Source: Gemmatimonadales bacterium UBA2960
GTDB lineage: Bacteria; Gemmatimonadota; Gemmatimonadetes; Longimicrobiales; Gaopeijiaceae
Length of the DNA: 21,592 nucleotides
Direction of reading: 5' to 3'
Assembly: GCA_002348465.1 (NCBI GenBank)
Contig: DEBI01000048.1
Span: forward strand, 28,344 to 49,935
Shown here one piece after another: positions 1 to 6,392 of the stretch; within the stretch, counting starts at the first letter, position 1, and each line of letters opens with the position of its first letter. The position numbers and the translations under genes were made by a program. The notes beneath the pieces were generated by a model. The model was not told the DNA's origin. It searched no databases and worked only from the letters and a program-made list of their open reading frames with translations.

Positions 1-45
1 GAGGATGGAAACGCCGACGGCGGAGATGGAGAATCGGAGGATTAG
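1..45 (+). CDS. 3' end of an upstream gene (probable NusA acidic tail), partial
   Basis: Reading from base 1, the frame gives a short, very acidic tail (EDGNADGGDGESED) and stops at TAG 43-45. An acidic C-terminal tail just before a ylxQ-infB pair would fit NusA, which usually lies upstream in this cluster, but YlxR is also possible. Only 14 codons are visible, so the identity is inferred from context alone. It overlaps the start of the next gene in another frame. Confidence 0.4.
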   Translation, partial: EDGNADGGDGESED

Positions 46-373
46 CGCACTGAGGCTTCTGGGCCTAGCGAAGAGAGCGGGTGCGGTAGCTTTGGGCACT
101 GGATCGGTTCGTCGGGCGATCCAAGGAGGTGAGGCTTTGCTGATTTTGATGGCGGAGGACGCCTCGAGTGTCCAGATGAATAAAATTAGAAATACGAATG
201 ATGACGGATCGATCCCCCGGATGACCTTGGGGGATCGTGCCACGTTGGGATCCGCGTTAGGGATGGCGGAGCTTTCTGCAGTGGCGGTCACGCAGTCGTC
301 GTTCGCGGATCGTCTTGTTGAGGAACTGTTGGGTTCCCGAGGCGGTTGCAGTACGAACGCATTGGAGGTGTAG
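26..373 (+). CDS. L7Ae/L30e-family RNA-binding protein, YlxQ-like
   Basis: This is a small protein of about 115 residues. Its opening, ALRLLGLAKRAGAVALGTGSV, matches the pattern of YlxQ-type L7Ae/L30e proteins (LLGLARRAGK...G), followed by a LLILMAEDAS strand as in that family. Members bind kinked RNA and lie between nusA and infB in many bacteria, as here; their exact cellular role is not settled. I prefer the ATG at 26 because the family normally starts a few residues before the LLGLA motif. An in-frame ATG at 5 would add seven residues, and the frame stays open to the left edge of the window. The stop at 371-373 lies 8 bases before the preferred IF-2 start, so the two are probably co-transcribed. 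The C-terminal end is less conserved in appearance. Confidence 0.75.
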   Translation: MENRRISALRLLGLAKRAGAVALGTGSVRRAIQGGEALLILMAEDASSVQMNKIRNTNDDGSIPRMTLGDRATLGSALGMAELSAVAVTQSSFADRLVEELLGSRGGCSTNALEV

Positions 374-381
374 TAGAAAGC

Positions 382-3054
382 ATGCAGGTATTCGAACTCG
401 CGGATGATCTGAACGTCAGCACCGACGCTTTGATCGAGCTTCTGCGGCACATGGGTATTCCGGTGGCCGATGACGAGGCGACCATCACCGATGCTCAAGT
501 GGCAAAGATTCTTGCGAAGATGGAGCGCGAACGTCGCGCGGGTCATTCGGATCCGGCCGAAGCTGTTCGTTCGGCAATGCGAGATGCTGCGCCGTCGACT
601 GGGCGCCGTCGGAGACGGCGTCGTGTAGTGGAGGAAGTCGAGCCAGACACAGAGGAAGTAGTCGAGAAAGCCGAAGAGTCGACTTCTGAAACCGAGGAAA
701 GCATCGAGGATACTGTAGTTGCGGGTCATTCGGATCCGGTCGAGGTCGAAGAGGTCGATGTCGAGGAATCCCAAGCGACTGAGGTTGAGGAACCCGAAGC
801 GACTGAGGTTGAGGCGCAGGAAGGCGAACATGACCCTTCCTCGACAGAAGAATTAGGGGAGGATCCGGTCGAGGTCGGGTCTGAGATGCCAGGGTCCGAG
901 GTGGACACGACGCATGCCGACTCAACTCCTGAAGAGGTGGTAGATCCTGATAAAGAAAATCTCGCTCCTGCTAGGGCTGGTCAGCCGGATGGTCCGGTGG
1001 TCCGCACGATTCGTCGGCCAGCCCCGGCTGCGAGCGCCGGACCGGGTGGCCAGGTGCGGATTCAGGCTGAGGGTTATACCCCTGATGGCCGACGCCAGAG
1101 ACAAGAACGGGGTAAGAAGGGTAAGAAGAAAGGCGTCGATAGAGATGCCGTGAAGGACAATATTGCAAGAGTTATGGCTGAACTCCGTGGCGGTGGTAAA
1201 AAGCGCCGTCGCAAGGGACAGAGGGTCTCAGCGGAGGAGAAGGAGGCGCAGGAGCAAGCTCAAGAAGAGAAGCAGGAGCGCGAGCGCCGTACGGTGAAGG
1301 TGAACGAATTTCTGACGATAGCTGAATTGGCCGAGCTTGTTGACGTCTCAGCATCGGAGATTATTGGGTCTGCGTTTAAGAACTTGGGGTTGATGGTTAC
1401 GATCAACCAACGACTAGACTTCGATCAGATAGAGCTCCTACTTGACGAGTTCAACTTTACCGCGGTTAAGGAAGAGGAGTATATCCAAGAAGCGGAGGTC
1501 GAAGACGACGAGGACGATCCGGCGATGCTCAGGCCACGCCCGCCAGTGGTGACCGTAATGGGGCATGTCGATCACGGTAAGACTCTTCTCCTCGACAGGA
1601 TTCGCTCGACAAACGTTGTGGCGGGTGAGGCAGGGGGCATAACGCAGCATATAGGTGCATATCATGTGGAACTTGAGGATGGGCGCAGCGTGGCGTTCCT
1701 TGATACCCCCGGTCACGCAGCTTTCACGGCGATGCGAGCTCGTGGTGCGGACGTAACTGACATTGTAATCCTCATCGTCGCTGCGGACGATTCAGTGATG
1801 CCACAGACGATTGAGGCGATAAGTCACTCACGTAACGCGGGAGTCCCTATGATCGTCGCAATTAACAAATGCGATCTTCCCGCGGCGGACCCGATGCGGG
1901 TCAAGCAGGAACTCTTACAGCACAGTGTCAACATTGAGGATTTTGGTGGTGATGTTCTTGCTCAGGAAATCTCTGCTAAGGAAGGCACCGGAATTGAGGA
2001 CCTTCTCGACAAGGTTTTGCTTCAGGCTGAGATGCTAGAGTTAACAGCAAACCCTGAACGAGAGGCTCAGGGCACAGTCATCGAGGCGCAACTTGATCCT
2101 GGTAAGGGTCCAGTAGCTACGGTGTTGGTGCAGAAAGGAACGTTAAGGGTGGGTGACTCGTTCGTATGTGGCCTATTCGACGGTCGTGTCCGCTCAATGC
2201 TGGATGAAAGAGGTCACGCCGTAGAGGAAGCCAGCCCAGCAATCCCAGTACAGGTGCTTGGCGCGGGCGGGGTGCCTCAGGCGGGCGATACGTTCCAGGC
2301 GATGTCGGCGGATCAGGCTTCGGAGATTGCTTCAACGCGCCAGCGTCTTGATCGTGAAAAGCAACTCAGGGTTCGGGAGCGTGGCCTTAAGCTTGGGGAC
2401 TTCGGAAAGCTGGTTAAGGCGGGCCAACTGTCGGAGTTGCCGATCGTTATAAAAGGTGACGTCGATGGTTCAGTTCAGGCCCTTTCCGACTCGTTAGAAC
2501 AGCTGGGGACGAGTGAAGTGGCAGTTAATATTGTGCACCGCGGGGTAGGTGCTATCAACGAGTCCGACGTATTGCTTGCTCAGACCTCCGGTGCCGTAAT
2601 CCTGGGTTTTCGGGTGCGTCCCCAGACAGCAGCACGACAGGCAGCAGAGCGTGATGATGTTGAAATCAATGTATACGACGTCATCTATGAGGCCGTAGAC
2701 GAAATCACAGCCGCTCTCGAAGGAATGCTTGCGCCCGATAAAAAGGAAACTGTCGAAGGGACCGCTGAGGTCAGAGAGGTATTTAAGGTCTCTAAAGTGG
2801 GCACGATCGCCGGATGTTACGTGTCAGAAGGTCGGATCGATAGGAAGGGACATGGGCGACTGATCCGCGATGGCATAGTCGTCTACGACGGCGAGATCTC
2901 CTCGCTAAAGAGGTTTAAGGATGATGCCAAAGAAGTTCGTGAAGGATTCGAGTGCGGTATTGGCATCGCTAACTTCAACGATATAAAGGTCGGCGATATC
3001 ATTGAAGCGTACTCAGTCGAAGAGGTCGCCCGTACGCTTGCGAACTCGACTTGA
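382..3054 (+). CDS. infB: Translation initiation factor IF-2
   Basis: This GTPase places initiator fMet-tRNA on the 30S subunit and promotes 50S joining. From ATG 382 it has 890 residues. An IF2_N-type domain covers residues 1-50 (MQVFELADDLNVSTDALIELL). A long low-complexity linker follows, with a run of seven arginines near residue 76, acidic repeats (about 83-195) and a lysine-rich patch near 240-255. A second IF2_N-like domain lies at about 304-355. The G domain shows G1 GHVDHGKT 394-401, G3 DTPGH 441-445, G4 NKCD 495-498 and G5 SAKEG, followed by the usual beta-barrel, spacer and C-terminal fMet-tRNA-binding domains. The residue after the P-loop is L where S is common (KTLLLD). A GGAGG at 364-368 precedes the ATG. 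An in-frame TTG at 346 would add 12 residues with no family support. The ATG of a 3-codon frame overlaps the stop codon. Confidence 0.97.
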   Translation: MQVFELADDLNVSTDALIELLRHMGIPVADDEATITDAQVAKILAKMERERRAGHSDPAEAVRSAMRDAAPSTGRRRRRRRVVEEVEPDTEEVVEKAEESTSETEESIEDTVVAGHSDPVEVEEVDVEESQATEVEEPEATEVEAQEGEHDPSSTEELGEDPVEVGSEMPGSEVDTTHADSTPEEVVDPDKENLAPARAGQPDGPVVRTIRRPAPAASAGPGGQVRIQAEGYTPDGRRQRQERGKKGKKKGVDRDAVKDNIARVMAELRGGGKKRRRKGQRVSAEEKEAQEQAQEEKQERERRTVKVNEFLTIAELAELVDVSASEIIGSAFKNLGLMVTINQRLDFDQIELLLDEFNFTAVKEEEYIQEAEVEDDEDDPAMLRPRPPVVTVMGHVDHGKTLLLDRIRSTNVVAGEAGGITQHIGAYHVELEDGRSVAFLDTPGHAAFTAMRARGADVTDIVILIVAADDSVMPQTIEAISHSRNAGVPMIVAINKCDLPAADPMRVKQELLQHSVNIEDFGGDVLAQEISAKEGTGIEDLLDKVLLQAEMLELTANPEREAQGTVIEAQLDPGKGPVATVLVQKGTLRVGDSFVCGLFDGRVRSMLDERGHAVEEASPAIPVQVLGAGGVPQAGDTFQAMSADQASEIASTRQRLDREKQLRVRERGLKLGDFGKLVKAGQLSELPIVIKGDVDGSVQALSDSLEQLGTSEVAVNIVHRGVGAINESDVLLAQTSGAVILGFRVRPQTAARQAAERDDVEINVYDVIYEAVDEITAALEGMLAPDKKETVEGTAEVREVFKVSKVGTIAGCYVSEGRIDRKGHGRLIRDGIVVYDGEISSLKRFKDDAKEVREGFECGIGIANFNDIKVGDIIEAYSVEEVARTLANST

Positions 3055-3092
3055 TGAAGGGGTGACCTCTCAGATAGTTACGTTCGACTTCA

Positions 3093-3374
3093 ATGGTTCT
3101 AGCATCTCAGACTTGGAAACTCTCTCTCCCGGGGTGCTCTTCCCTGAAGGAGAAGCGATCGGTGATACGTTCCATCCGAGATCGTCTTTCTTCACGGTTC
3201 AACGTTTCAGTAGCTGAGACCGGGTTTCAGGATGTGCACTCGCTGGCGGAGTTATCAATTGCGGTAGTTGCCAGCGATGGCCGATTGGCTGAGTCTGTTC
3301 TCGACAAAGCCGATCGCTTCGTTGAGTCACATGCCGGTGCCCTGATCATTATGGTGAGTCGGGAGGTCCATTAG
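3093..3374 (+). CDS. DUF503 family protein (YlxP-like)
   Basis: This 93-residue protein carries the DUF503 signatures LPGCSSLKEKRSVIRSIRDR and RFNVSVAETGFQDVHSLAELSIAVVASD, followed by a helix with VLDKADRFVE. The family forms small ferredoxin-like folds and sits between infB and rbfA in many bacteria, which suggests a link to ribosome maturation, but no function is established. ATG 3093 is the first start codon in frame after stops at 3063-3065 and 3075-3077, and the family's opening strand begins directly at it. No clear Shine-Dalgarno sequence is visible in the 20 bases before it, which is odd for a gene in an otherwise coupled operon. It ends 25 bases before rbfA. Confidence 0.85.
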   Translation: MVLASQTWKLSLPGCSSLKEKRSVIRSIRDRLSSRFNVSVAETGFQDVHSLAELSIAVVASDGRLAESVLDKADRFVESHAGALIIMVSREVH

Positions 3375-3399
3375 TGTTAGGTCTCAGAGCAGATGCCCC

Positions 3400-3822
3400 A
3401 TGAAAAAGAGGTTGGCACGCCTTAACGAACAGTTGCGTCGCGAGCTGTCCGAGTTGATTCGAACACGCGTTCGAGACCCGCGAGTGGGGCTTGTGACGAT
3501 AACCGGTGTCGAGGTCGCTGCGGACTTGGGGTCGGCGAGGGTGTACGTCCGAATTACTGGTGGCAGGGACGAAGTCTTGAAAGGGCTTGAGGGTCTCGCC
3601 GCCGCCGGGTCGTTCTTGCGAGGAGAATTGGGTCGAGTTCTGCATGTAAGACGTATCCCGGAACTCCGCTTTCAGGAAGATCTCTCCTACGAAGGTGCAG
3701 CTAGGATAGAGGAGGTCTTAGCCGAGGTGCTTCCTGATGGAAAGTCACAGAGAGTCGAGGATGATCTAGAGAGTCAAGCAAAGGACTTCCAGCTAGAGCA
3801 GAGGCCTGAGGACAACGAGTGA
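3400..3822 (+). CDS. rbfA: Ribosome-binding factor A
   Basis: RbfA is a single KH-type-II domain protein that binds the immature 30S subunit, acts in 16S rRNA 5'-end maturation and is needed for growth in the cold. The 140-residue product begins RLARLNEQLRRELSELI, continues with RDPRVGLVTITGVEVAADLGSA, and has the AAAGSFLRGELG segment of the kinked helix-turn-helix at about residues 66-77, then PELRFQEDLSYE. All are typical. The tail after residue 115 is charged and glutamine/acid rich, which makes the protein slightly longer than many family members. The start at ATG 3400 fits the family; the ribosome-binding site before it is weak. The stop TGA (3820-3822) overlaps the truB GTG start, suggesting translational coupling. 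Confidence 0.95.
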   Translation: MKKRLARLNEQLRRELSELIRTRVRDPRVGLVTITGVEVAADLGSARVYVRITGGRDEVLKGLEGLAAAGSFLRGELGRVLHVRRIPELRFQEDLSYEGAARIEEVLAEVLPDGKSQRVEDDLESQAKDFQLEQRPEDNE

Positions 3823-4706
3823 GGATTGCTGAAGGCGACTTCCTGCTTCCTGTTGATAAGCCAGCTGGCCCAACGTCTCATGGTGTGGTGAGCAAGGCTA
3901 GGAGGGCCCTAGGAACGCGTAGGATTGGTCACACAGGTACCTTAGACCCATTTGCTTCGGGCCTCTTGGTTCTTTGCGCCGGTCAAGCTACTAGGCTGGC
4001 GGAGTACATCACTGGAATGGACAAGGGTTACCAGGCTGTGGCTTGCTTAGGTATAGAGACGGATACACTCGACCTCAGCGGCAAGGTTACTTCGATGGAT
4101 GACAGATGGCGTCATCTCGACCCCTCTTCGATTGAGGAGGTTGTCCTCAGCCAAATTGGATTGATTGAGCAAGAGCCCCCGCAGTTCTCAGCGAAAAAAA
4201 TTGATGGAGAGGCCATGTATAGACGTGCTCGCCGGGGTGAGGTCATTGCGCTTCCGGCCGTGCAGGTCACGATTTACGAAATCGAGATCATGAGTGTGAA
4301 ACTTCCATTTGTGCGATTCTCAGTCCGGTGCTCAAGCGGTACCTACGTTCGTGCTATTGCCCGAGATATCGGTCGTCTCCTTGGATGTGGAGCGCATCTT
4401 ACGGAATTGCGTAGGACGACCATTGGAAAGTTTCGGGTCGAAACGGCAATTAGCCTCGAGGAACTGGGTAATGCCGATGCCGTCTCAGCTGCTTGTGTCG
4501 AGCCGAGTGCCGGACTGCTTCACATACCTCCGGTCTCGGTGGATGAAGCAGTAGCTGACCGACTCCGTAATGGGCAACGAGTGCGAATAGAAGAGAAGGG
4601 AGAAGAGTCCGAGGCATTAGTCGCGGTGACGCATGGTGACAATCTTATTGCTATAGCTACCCTAGATGCTGGCTTGCTTCGGCCCCGAAAGGTTTTCATG
4701 AGATGA
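3819..4706 (+). CDS. truB: tRNA pseudouridine(55) synthase TruB
   Basis: TruB converts U55 in the T-loop of tRNAs to pseudouridine and also acts as a tRNA folding chaperone. The 295-residue protein starts LLPVDKPAGPTSHGVV, and the catalytic motif GHTGTLDP carries the nucleophile D43. The GYQAVACLGIETDTLD and RCSSGTYVRAIARDIG segments are also characteristic. The C-terminal 60 residues look like a PUA-type RNA-binding domain (DEAVADRLRNGQRV). The GTG start at 3819 overlaps the rbfA stop as GTGA and has a GAGGA at 3808-3812, a good spacing. The stop overlaps the ribF start as ATGA, so rbfA-truB-ribF look translationally coupled. Confidence 0.96.
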   Translation: MRIAEGDFLLPVDKPAGPTSHGVVSKARRALGTRRIGHTGTLDPFASGLLVLCAGQATRLAEYITGMDKGYQAVACLGIETDTLDLSGKVTSMDDRWRHLDPSSIEEVVLSQIGLIEQEPPQFSAKKIDGEAMYRRARRGEVIALPAVQVTIYEIEIMSVKLPFVRFSVRCSSGTYVRAIARDIGRLLGCGAHLTELRRTTIGKFRVETAISLEELGNADAVSAACVEPSAGLLHIPPVSVDEAVADRLRNGQRVRIEEKGEESEALVAVTHGDNLIAIATLDAGLLRPRKVFMR

Positions 4707-5650
4707 CTAGCGTGCATTGGAACTCTCCGCGGGGAATCCCACGCGACTGCGGTACCGTCGCGACTGTAGGGACATTCGACGGTGTGCACCGGGGTCACTG
4801 GACCGTCTTGAGTGAGATCCGCGAAAGAGCAGACGCAACACAGCGCCGGAGCCTTCTTGTGACTTTCGATCCTCATCCGTTGCGCATTGTGCGACCAGAG
4901 CATGCTCCACTGATGCTCACAAGTCCTATAGAAAAGAAAGAGATCCTTGCGGAGTCAGGGCTCGATTACGTGGTATTTCTAAGTTTTACGGAAGCACTCT
5001 CTCGTTATGAGCCTCGACGCTTCGTGAAAGAGATTCTCGTTGGTCGATTGGGCGTCGAGGAACTCGTTATAGGATATGACCACGGGTTTGGCCGAGATCG
5101 GAAAGGGGACGAAGAAACCCTAAGGGAGATAGGCGAGGACCTGGGCTTCACGGTTGATGTTGTTCCTCCTGTATCCGTAGGAGAAGCCGCGGTCTCCTCA
5201 TCCCTGATACGCGATACCATAATGGAGGGAAGGGTTGCAGACGCCATGGATCCTCTCGGCCGCCCATATTCGATCCGCGGAATCGTTGTTCGTGGGGAGG
5301 GCAGGGGCAGAAGTCTAGGTTTCCCCACAGCTAATCTCGCGGTCGTGGACTCATATAAGTTGATTCCACCGGAGGGTACGTATGCGGTTCGTGCTGTACT
5401 TCGTGATGGGACATACGCGGGTGCCTTGCACTTGGGCCCACGACCCACTTTCCAGGGGTCACCTCCAAGCATAGAACTGCACCTACTTGATTTTGACCGC
5501 GAGATATACGGAGAGGAGGTGCGAGTGGATTTTATTCAGCGGTTAAGAGGGATCGAACGATTTGAGGGGGTGGCCACACTACTTGGGCAGATCGGTAACG
5601 ATGTAGGTCGAGCTAGAAGGATTCTGAAGGGGTGGGTACCTGCCAGATGA
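4703..5650 (+). CDS. ribF: Bifunctional riboflavin kinase / FAD synthetase
   Basis: RibF makes FMN from riboflavin and ATP, then FAD from FMN and ATP. Of its 315 residues, the N-terminal nucleotidyltransferase part has the GTFDGVHRGH motif at 23-32, FDPHP, and the SSLIR segment that follows the adenylyl-binding region. The C-terminal riboflavin kinase part has GRSLGFPTANL with GFPTAN at 206-211, and a late IELHLLDFD segment with the E-x-H motif expected in the kinase. The ATG overlaps the truB stop. Placement between truB and rpsO is a common bacterial arrangement. The gene ends 165 bases before rpsO, with no clear intrinsic terminator after it, so read-through into rpsO is likely. Confidence 0.96.
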   Translation: MTSVHWNSPRGIPRDCGTVATVGTFDGVHRGHWTVLSEIRERADATQRRSLLVTFDPHPLRIVRPEHAPLMLTSPIEKKEILAESGLDYVVFLSFTEALSRYEPRRFVKEILVGRLGVEELVIGYDHGFGRDRKGDEETLREIGEDLGFTVDVVPPVSVGEAAVSSSLIRDTIMEGRVADAMDPLGRPYSIRGIVVRGEGRGRSLGFPTANLAVVDSYKLIPPEGTYAVRAVLRDGTYAGALHLGPRPTFQGSPPSIELHLLDFDREIYGEEVRVDFIQRLRGIERFEGVATLLGQIGNDVGRARRILKGWVPAR

Positions 5651-5815
5651 CCAGTATCCACTAGCCTCACAAAGGGGTAGTTGCGAGGCATACCTGTAGA
5701 CGCTTTCTGTTCGTTTTCTTAGCTTTTTCTTCGTAGCTCGCAAGAACATCCGCTTTAGCGGGTGCACAGCTTTAGCTTCCCTTGCAGCAATTGACTCCTG
5801 AGGAGGCACGCCAAA
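5651..5815 (+). promoter_or_regulatory. rpsO 5' leader with inverted repeats; candidate S15 autoregulatory RNA
   Basis: This 165-base gap has no credible gene. It contains a perfect 7-base inverted repeat, TTGCGAG (5681-5687) with CTCGCAA (5737-5743), closing a T-rich 49-base loop. A short hairpin CCGC-TTTA-GCGG follows at 5750-5761, and AGCTTTAGCT sits at 5768-5777. The rpsO Shine-Dalgarno AGGAGG at 5801-5806 is close to ideal. S15 is known in several bacteria to repress its own mRNA through leader structures that differ between phyla, so a regulatory role is a reasonable inference. I found no convincing -35/-10 promoter pair. Confidence 0.4.
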
Positions 5816-6076
5816 ATGGCGATTGTCAAGGAAGACATTATCAAAAAGTACCAGCTCCACGAGAGTGATCGTGGGAGCGCACCGGTTCAGGTTGCGATAC
5901 TCACCGCGCGGATTGACGACCTTAGGTCTCACTTCGATTCGCACAAGAAAGACCACCACTCAAGGCAGGGCCTGCTAAAGATGGTAGGTCGGCGTCGGCG
6001 TCTATTGGAGTACGTCAAGCGTAATGATGTGGAACAGTACCGTGACCTTATCAAGGACCTTGGACTGAGACACTGA
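5816..6076 (+). CDS. rpsO: 30S ribosomal protein S15
   Basis: S15 is a primary 16S rRNA binding protein that nucleates the central domain of the 30S subunit and contributes to a bridge with the 50S. The 86-residue product is close to the usual 88-89 residues and is fully recognisable, with GSAPVQVAILTARIDDLRSH, the HHSRQGLLKMVGRRRRLLEY segment that contacts the rRNA three-way junction, and the terminal YRDLIKDLGLRH helix. ATG 5816 is preceded by AGGAGG with nine bases between, the strongest ribosome-binding site I saw in the window. Its neighbour pnp follows after 316 bases, the same order as the rpsO-pnp pair of Escherichia coli. Confidence 0.98.
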   Translation: MAIVKEDIIKKYQLHESDRGSAPVQVAILTARIDDLRSHFDSHKKDHHSRQGLLKMVGRRRRLLEYVKRNDVEQYRDLIKDLGLRH

Positions 6077-6392
6077 TCTCTTCTCTGGCGTGCGGCGTAG
6101 TGTCAGTCGGTAGACGACGACAAGTGTCGGAGGAAACCCCGCGGTCATCTGGTCGCGGAGAAGGATCCGCCCCCTCCGCTTGGCGGTGGGAGTCGGCTAA
6201 TCATTCGAGTGCGTTAGTGCCTCGGGTGGGAGACGGCCTACAACCTGGCTGCACAGTCGGGCTCACGGACAGCGTTCCCCTAGATCGCACCGTGACCCCG
6301 CGCGGCGGTCGCTCTCTCTCCGGATCTCATGCGCACTCTCCTTGTTCTAATAGGCGGGATTCCCCCGTCTGAAAACGAAGTGAGTACAATAC
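6063..6392 (+). promoter_or_regulatory. Structured rpsO-pnp intergenic RNA; candidate pnp control leader
   Basis: The 316 bases from 6077 hold no credible gene but several stem-loops. The first is GACT-(GA bulge)-GACACT 6063-6074 pairing with AGTGTCAGTC 6099-6108 across the rpsO stop. The second is CCGCGGTC 6139-6146 with GGTCGCGG 6151-6158 (loop ATCT, two G-T pairs). The third is CCC-T-CCGC 6172-6179 with GCGG-T-GGG 6183-6190. The last is a 7-bp stem at 6352-6370 ending 22 bases before the pnp ATG. An imperfect direct repeat, GGTGGGAG(T/A)CGGC(C)TA, occurs at 6185-6199 and 6225-6240. None of the stems is followed by a T-run, so they do not look like intrinsic terminators. In E. coli the pnp leader is a stem-loop cut by RNase III and used by PNPase for autoregulation; a similar role here is inference. 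It does not match any RNA family I can recall. Confidence 0.45.

Noticed and set aside
485..925. A 146-codon open frame on the minus strand inside infB
   Set aside because: It is a shadow of the IF-2 linker: low complexity, and the + strand frame is clearly a real protein.
5005..5472. A 155-codon minus-strand open frame inside ribF
   Set aside because: No motif, and it lies wholly within the conserved RibF gene.
6100..6372. A 90-codon open frame (GTG start) in the rpsO-pnp gap
   Set aside because: The translation is rich in S, R, G and P with no recognisable motif, and the same bases form several stems. It reads like chance translation of a structured GC-rich RNA.
6385..6390. TACAAT as a -10 box before pnp
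   Set aside because: Transcription would start at or after the pnp ATG, and no -35 element lies at the right distance.
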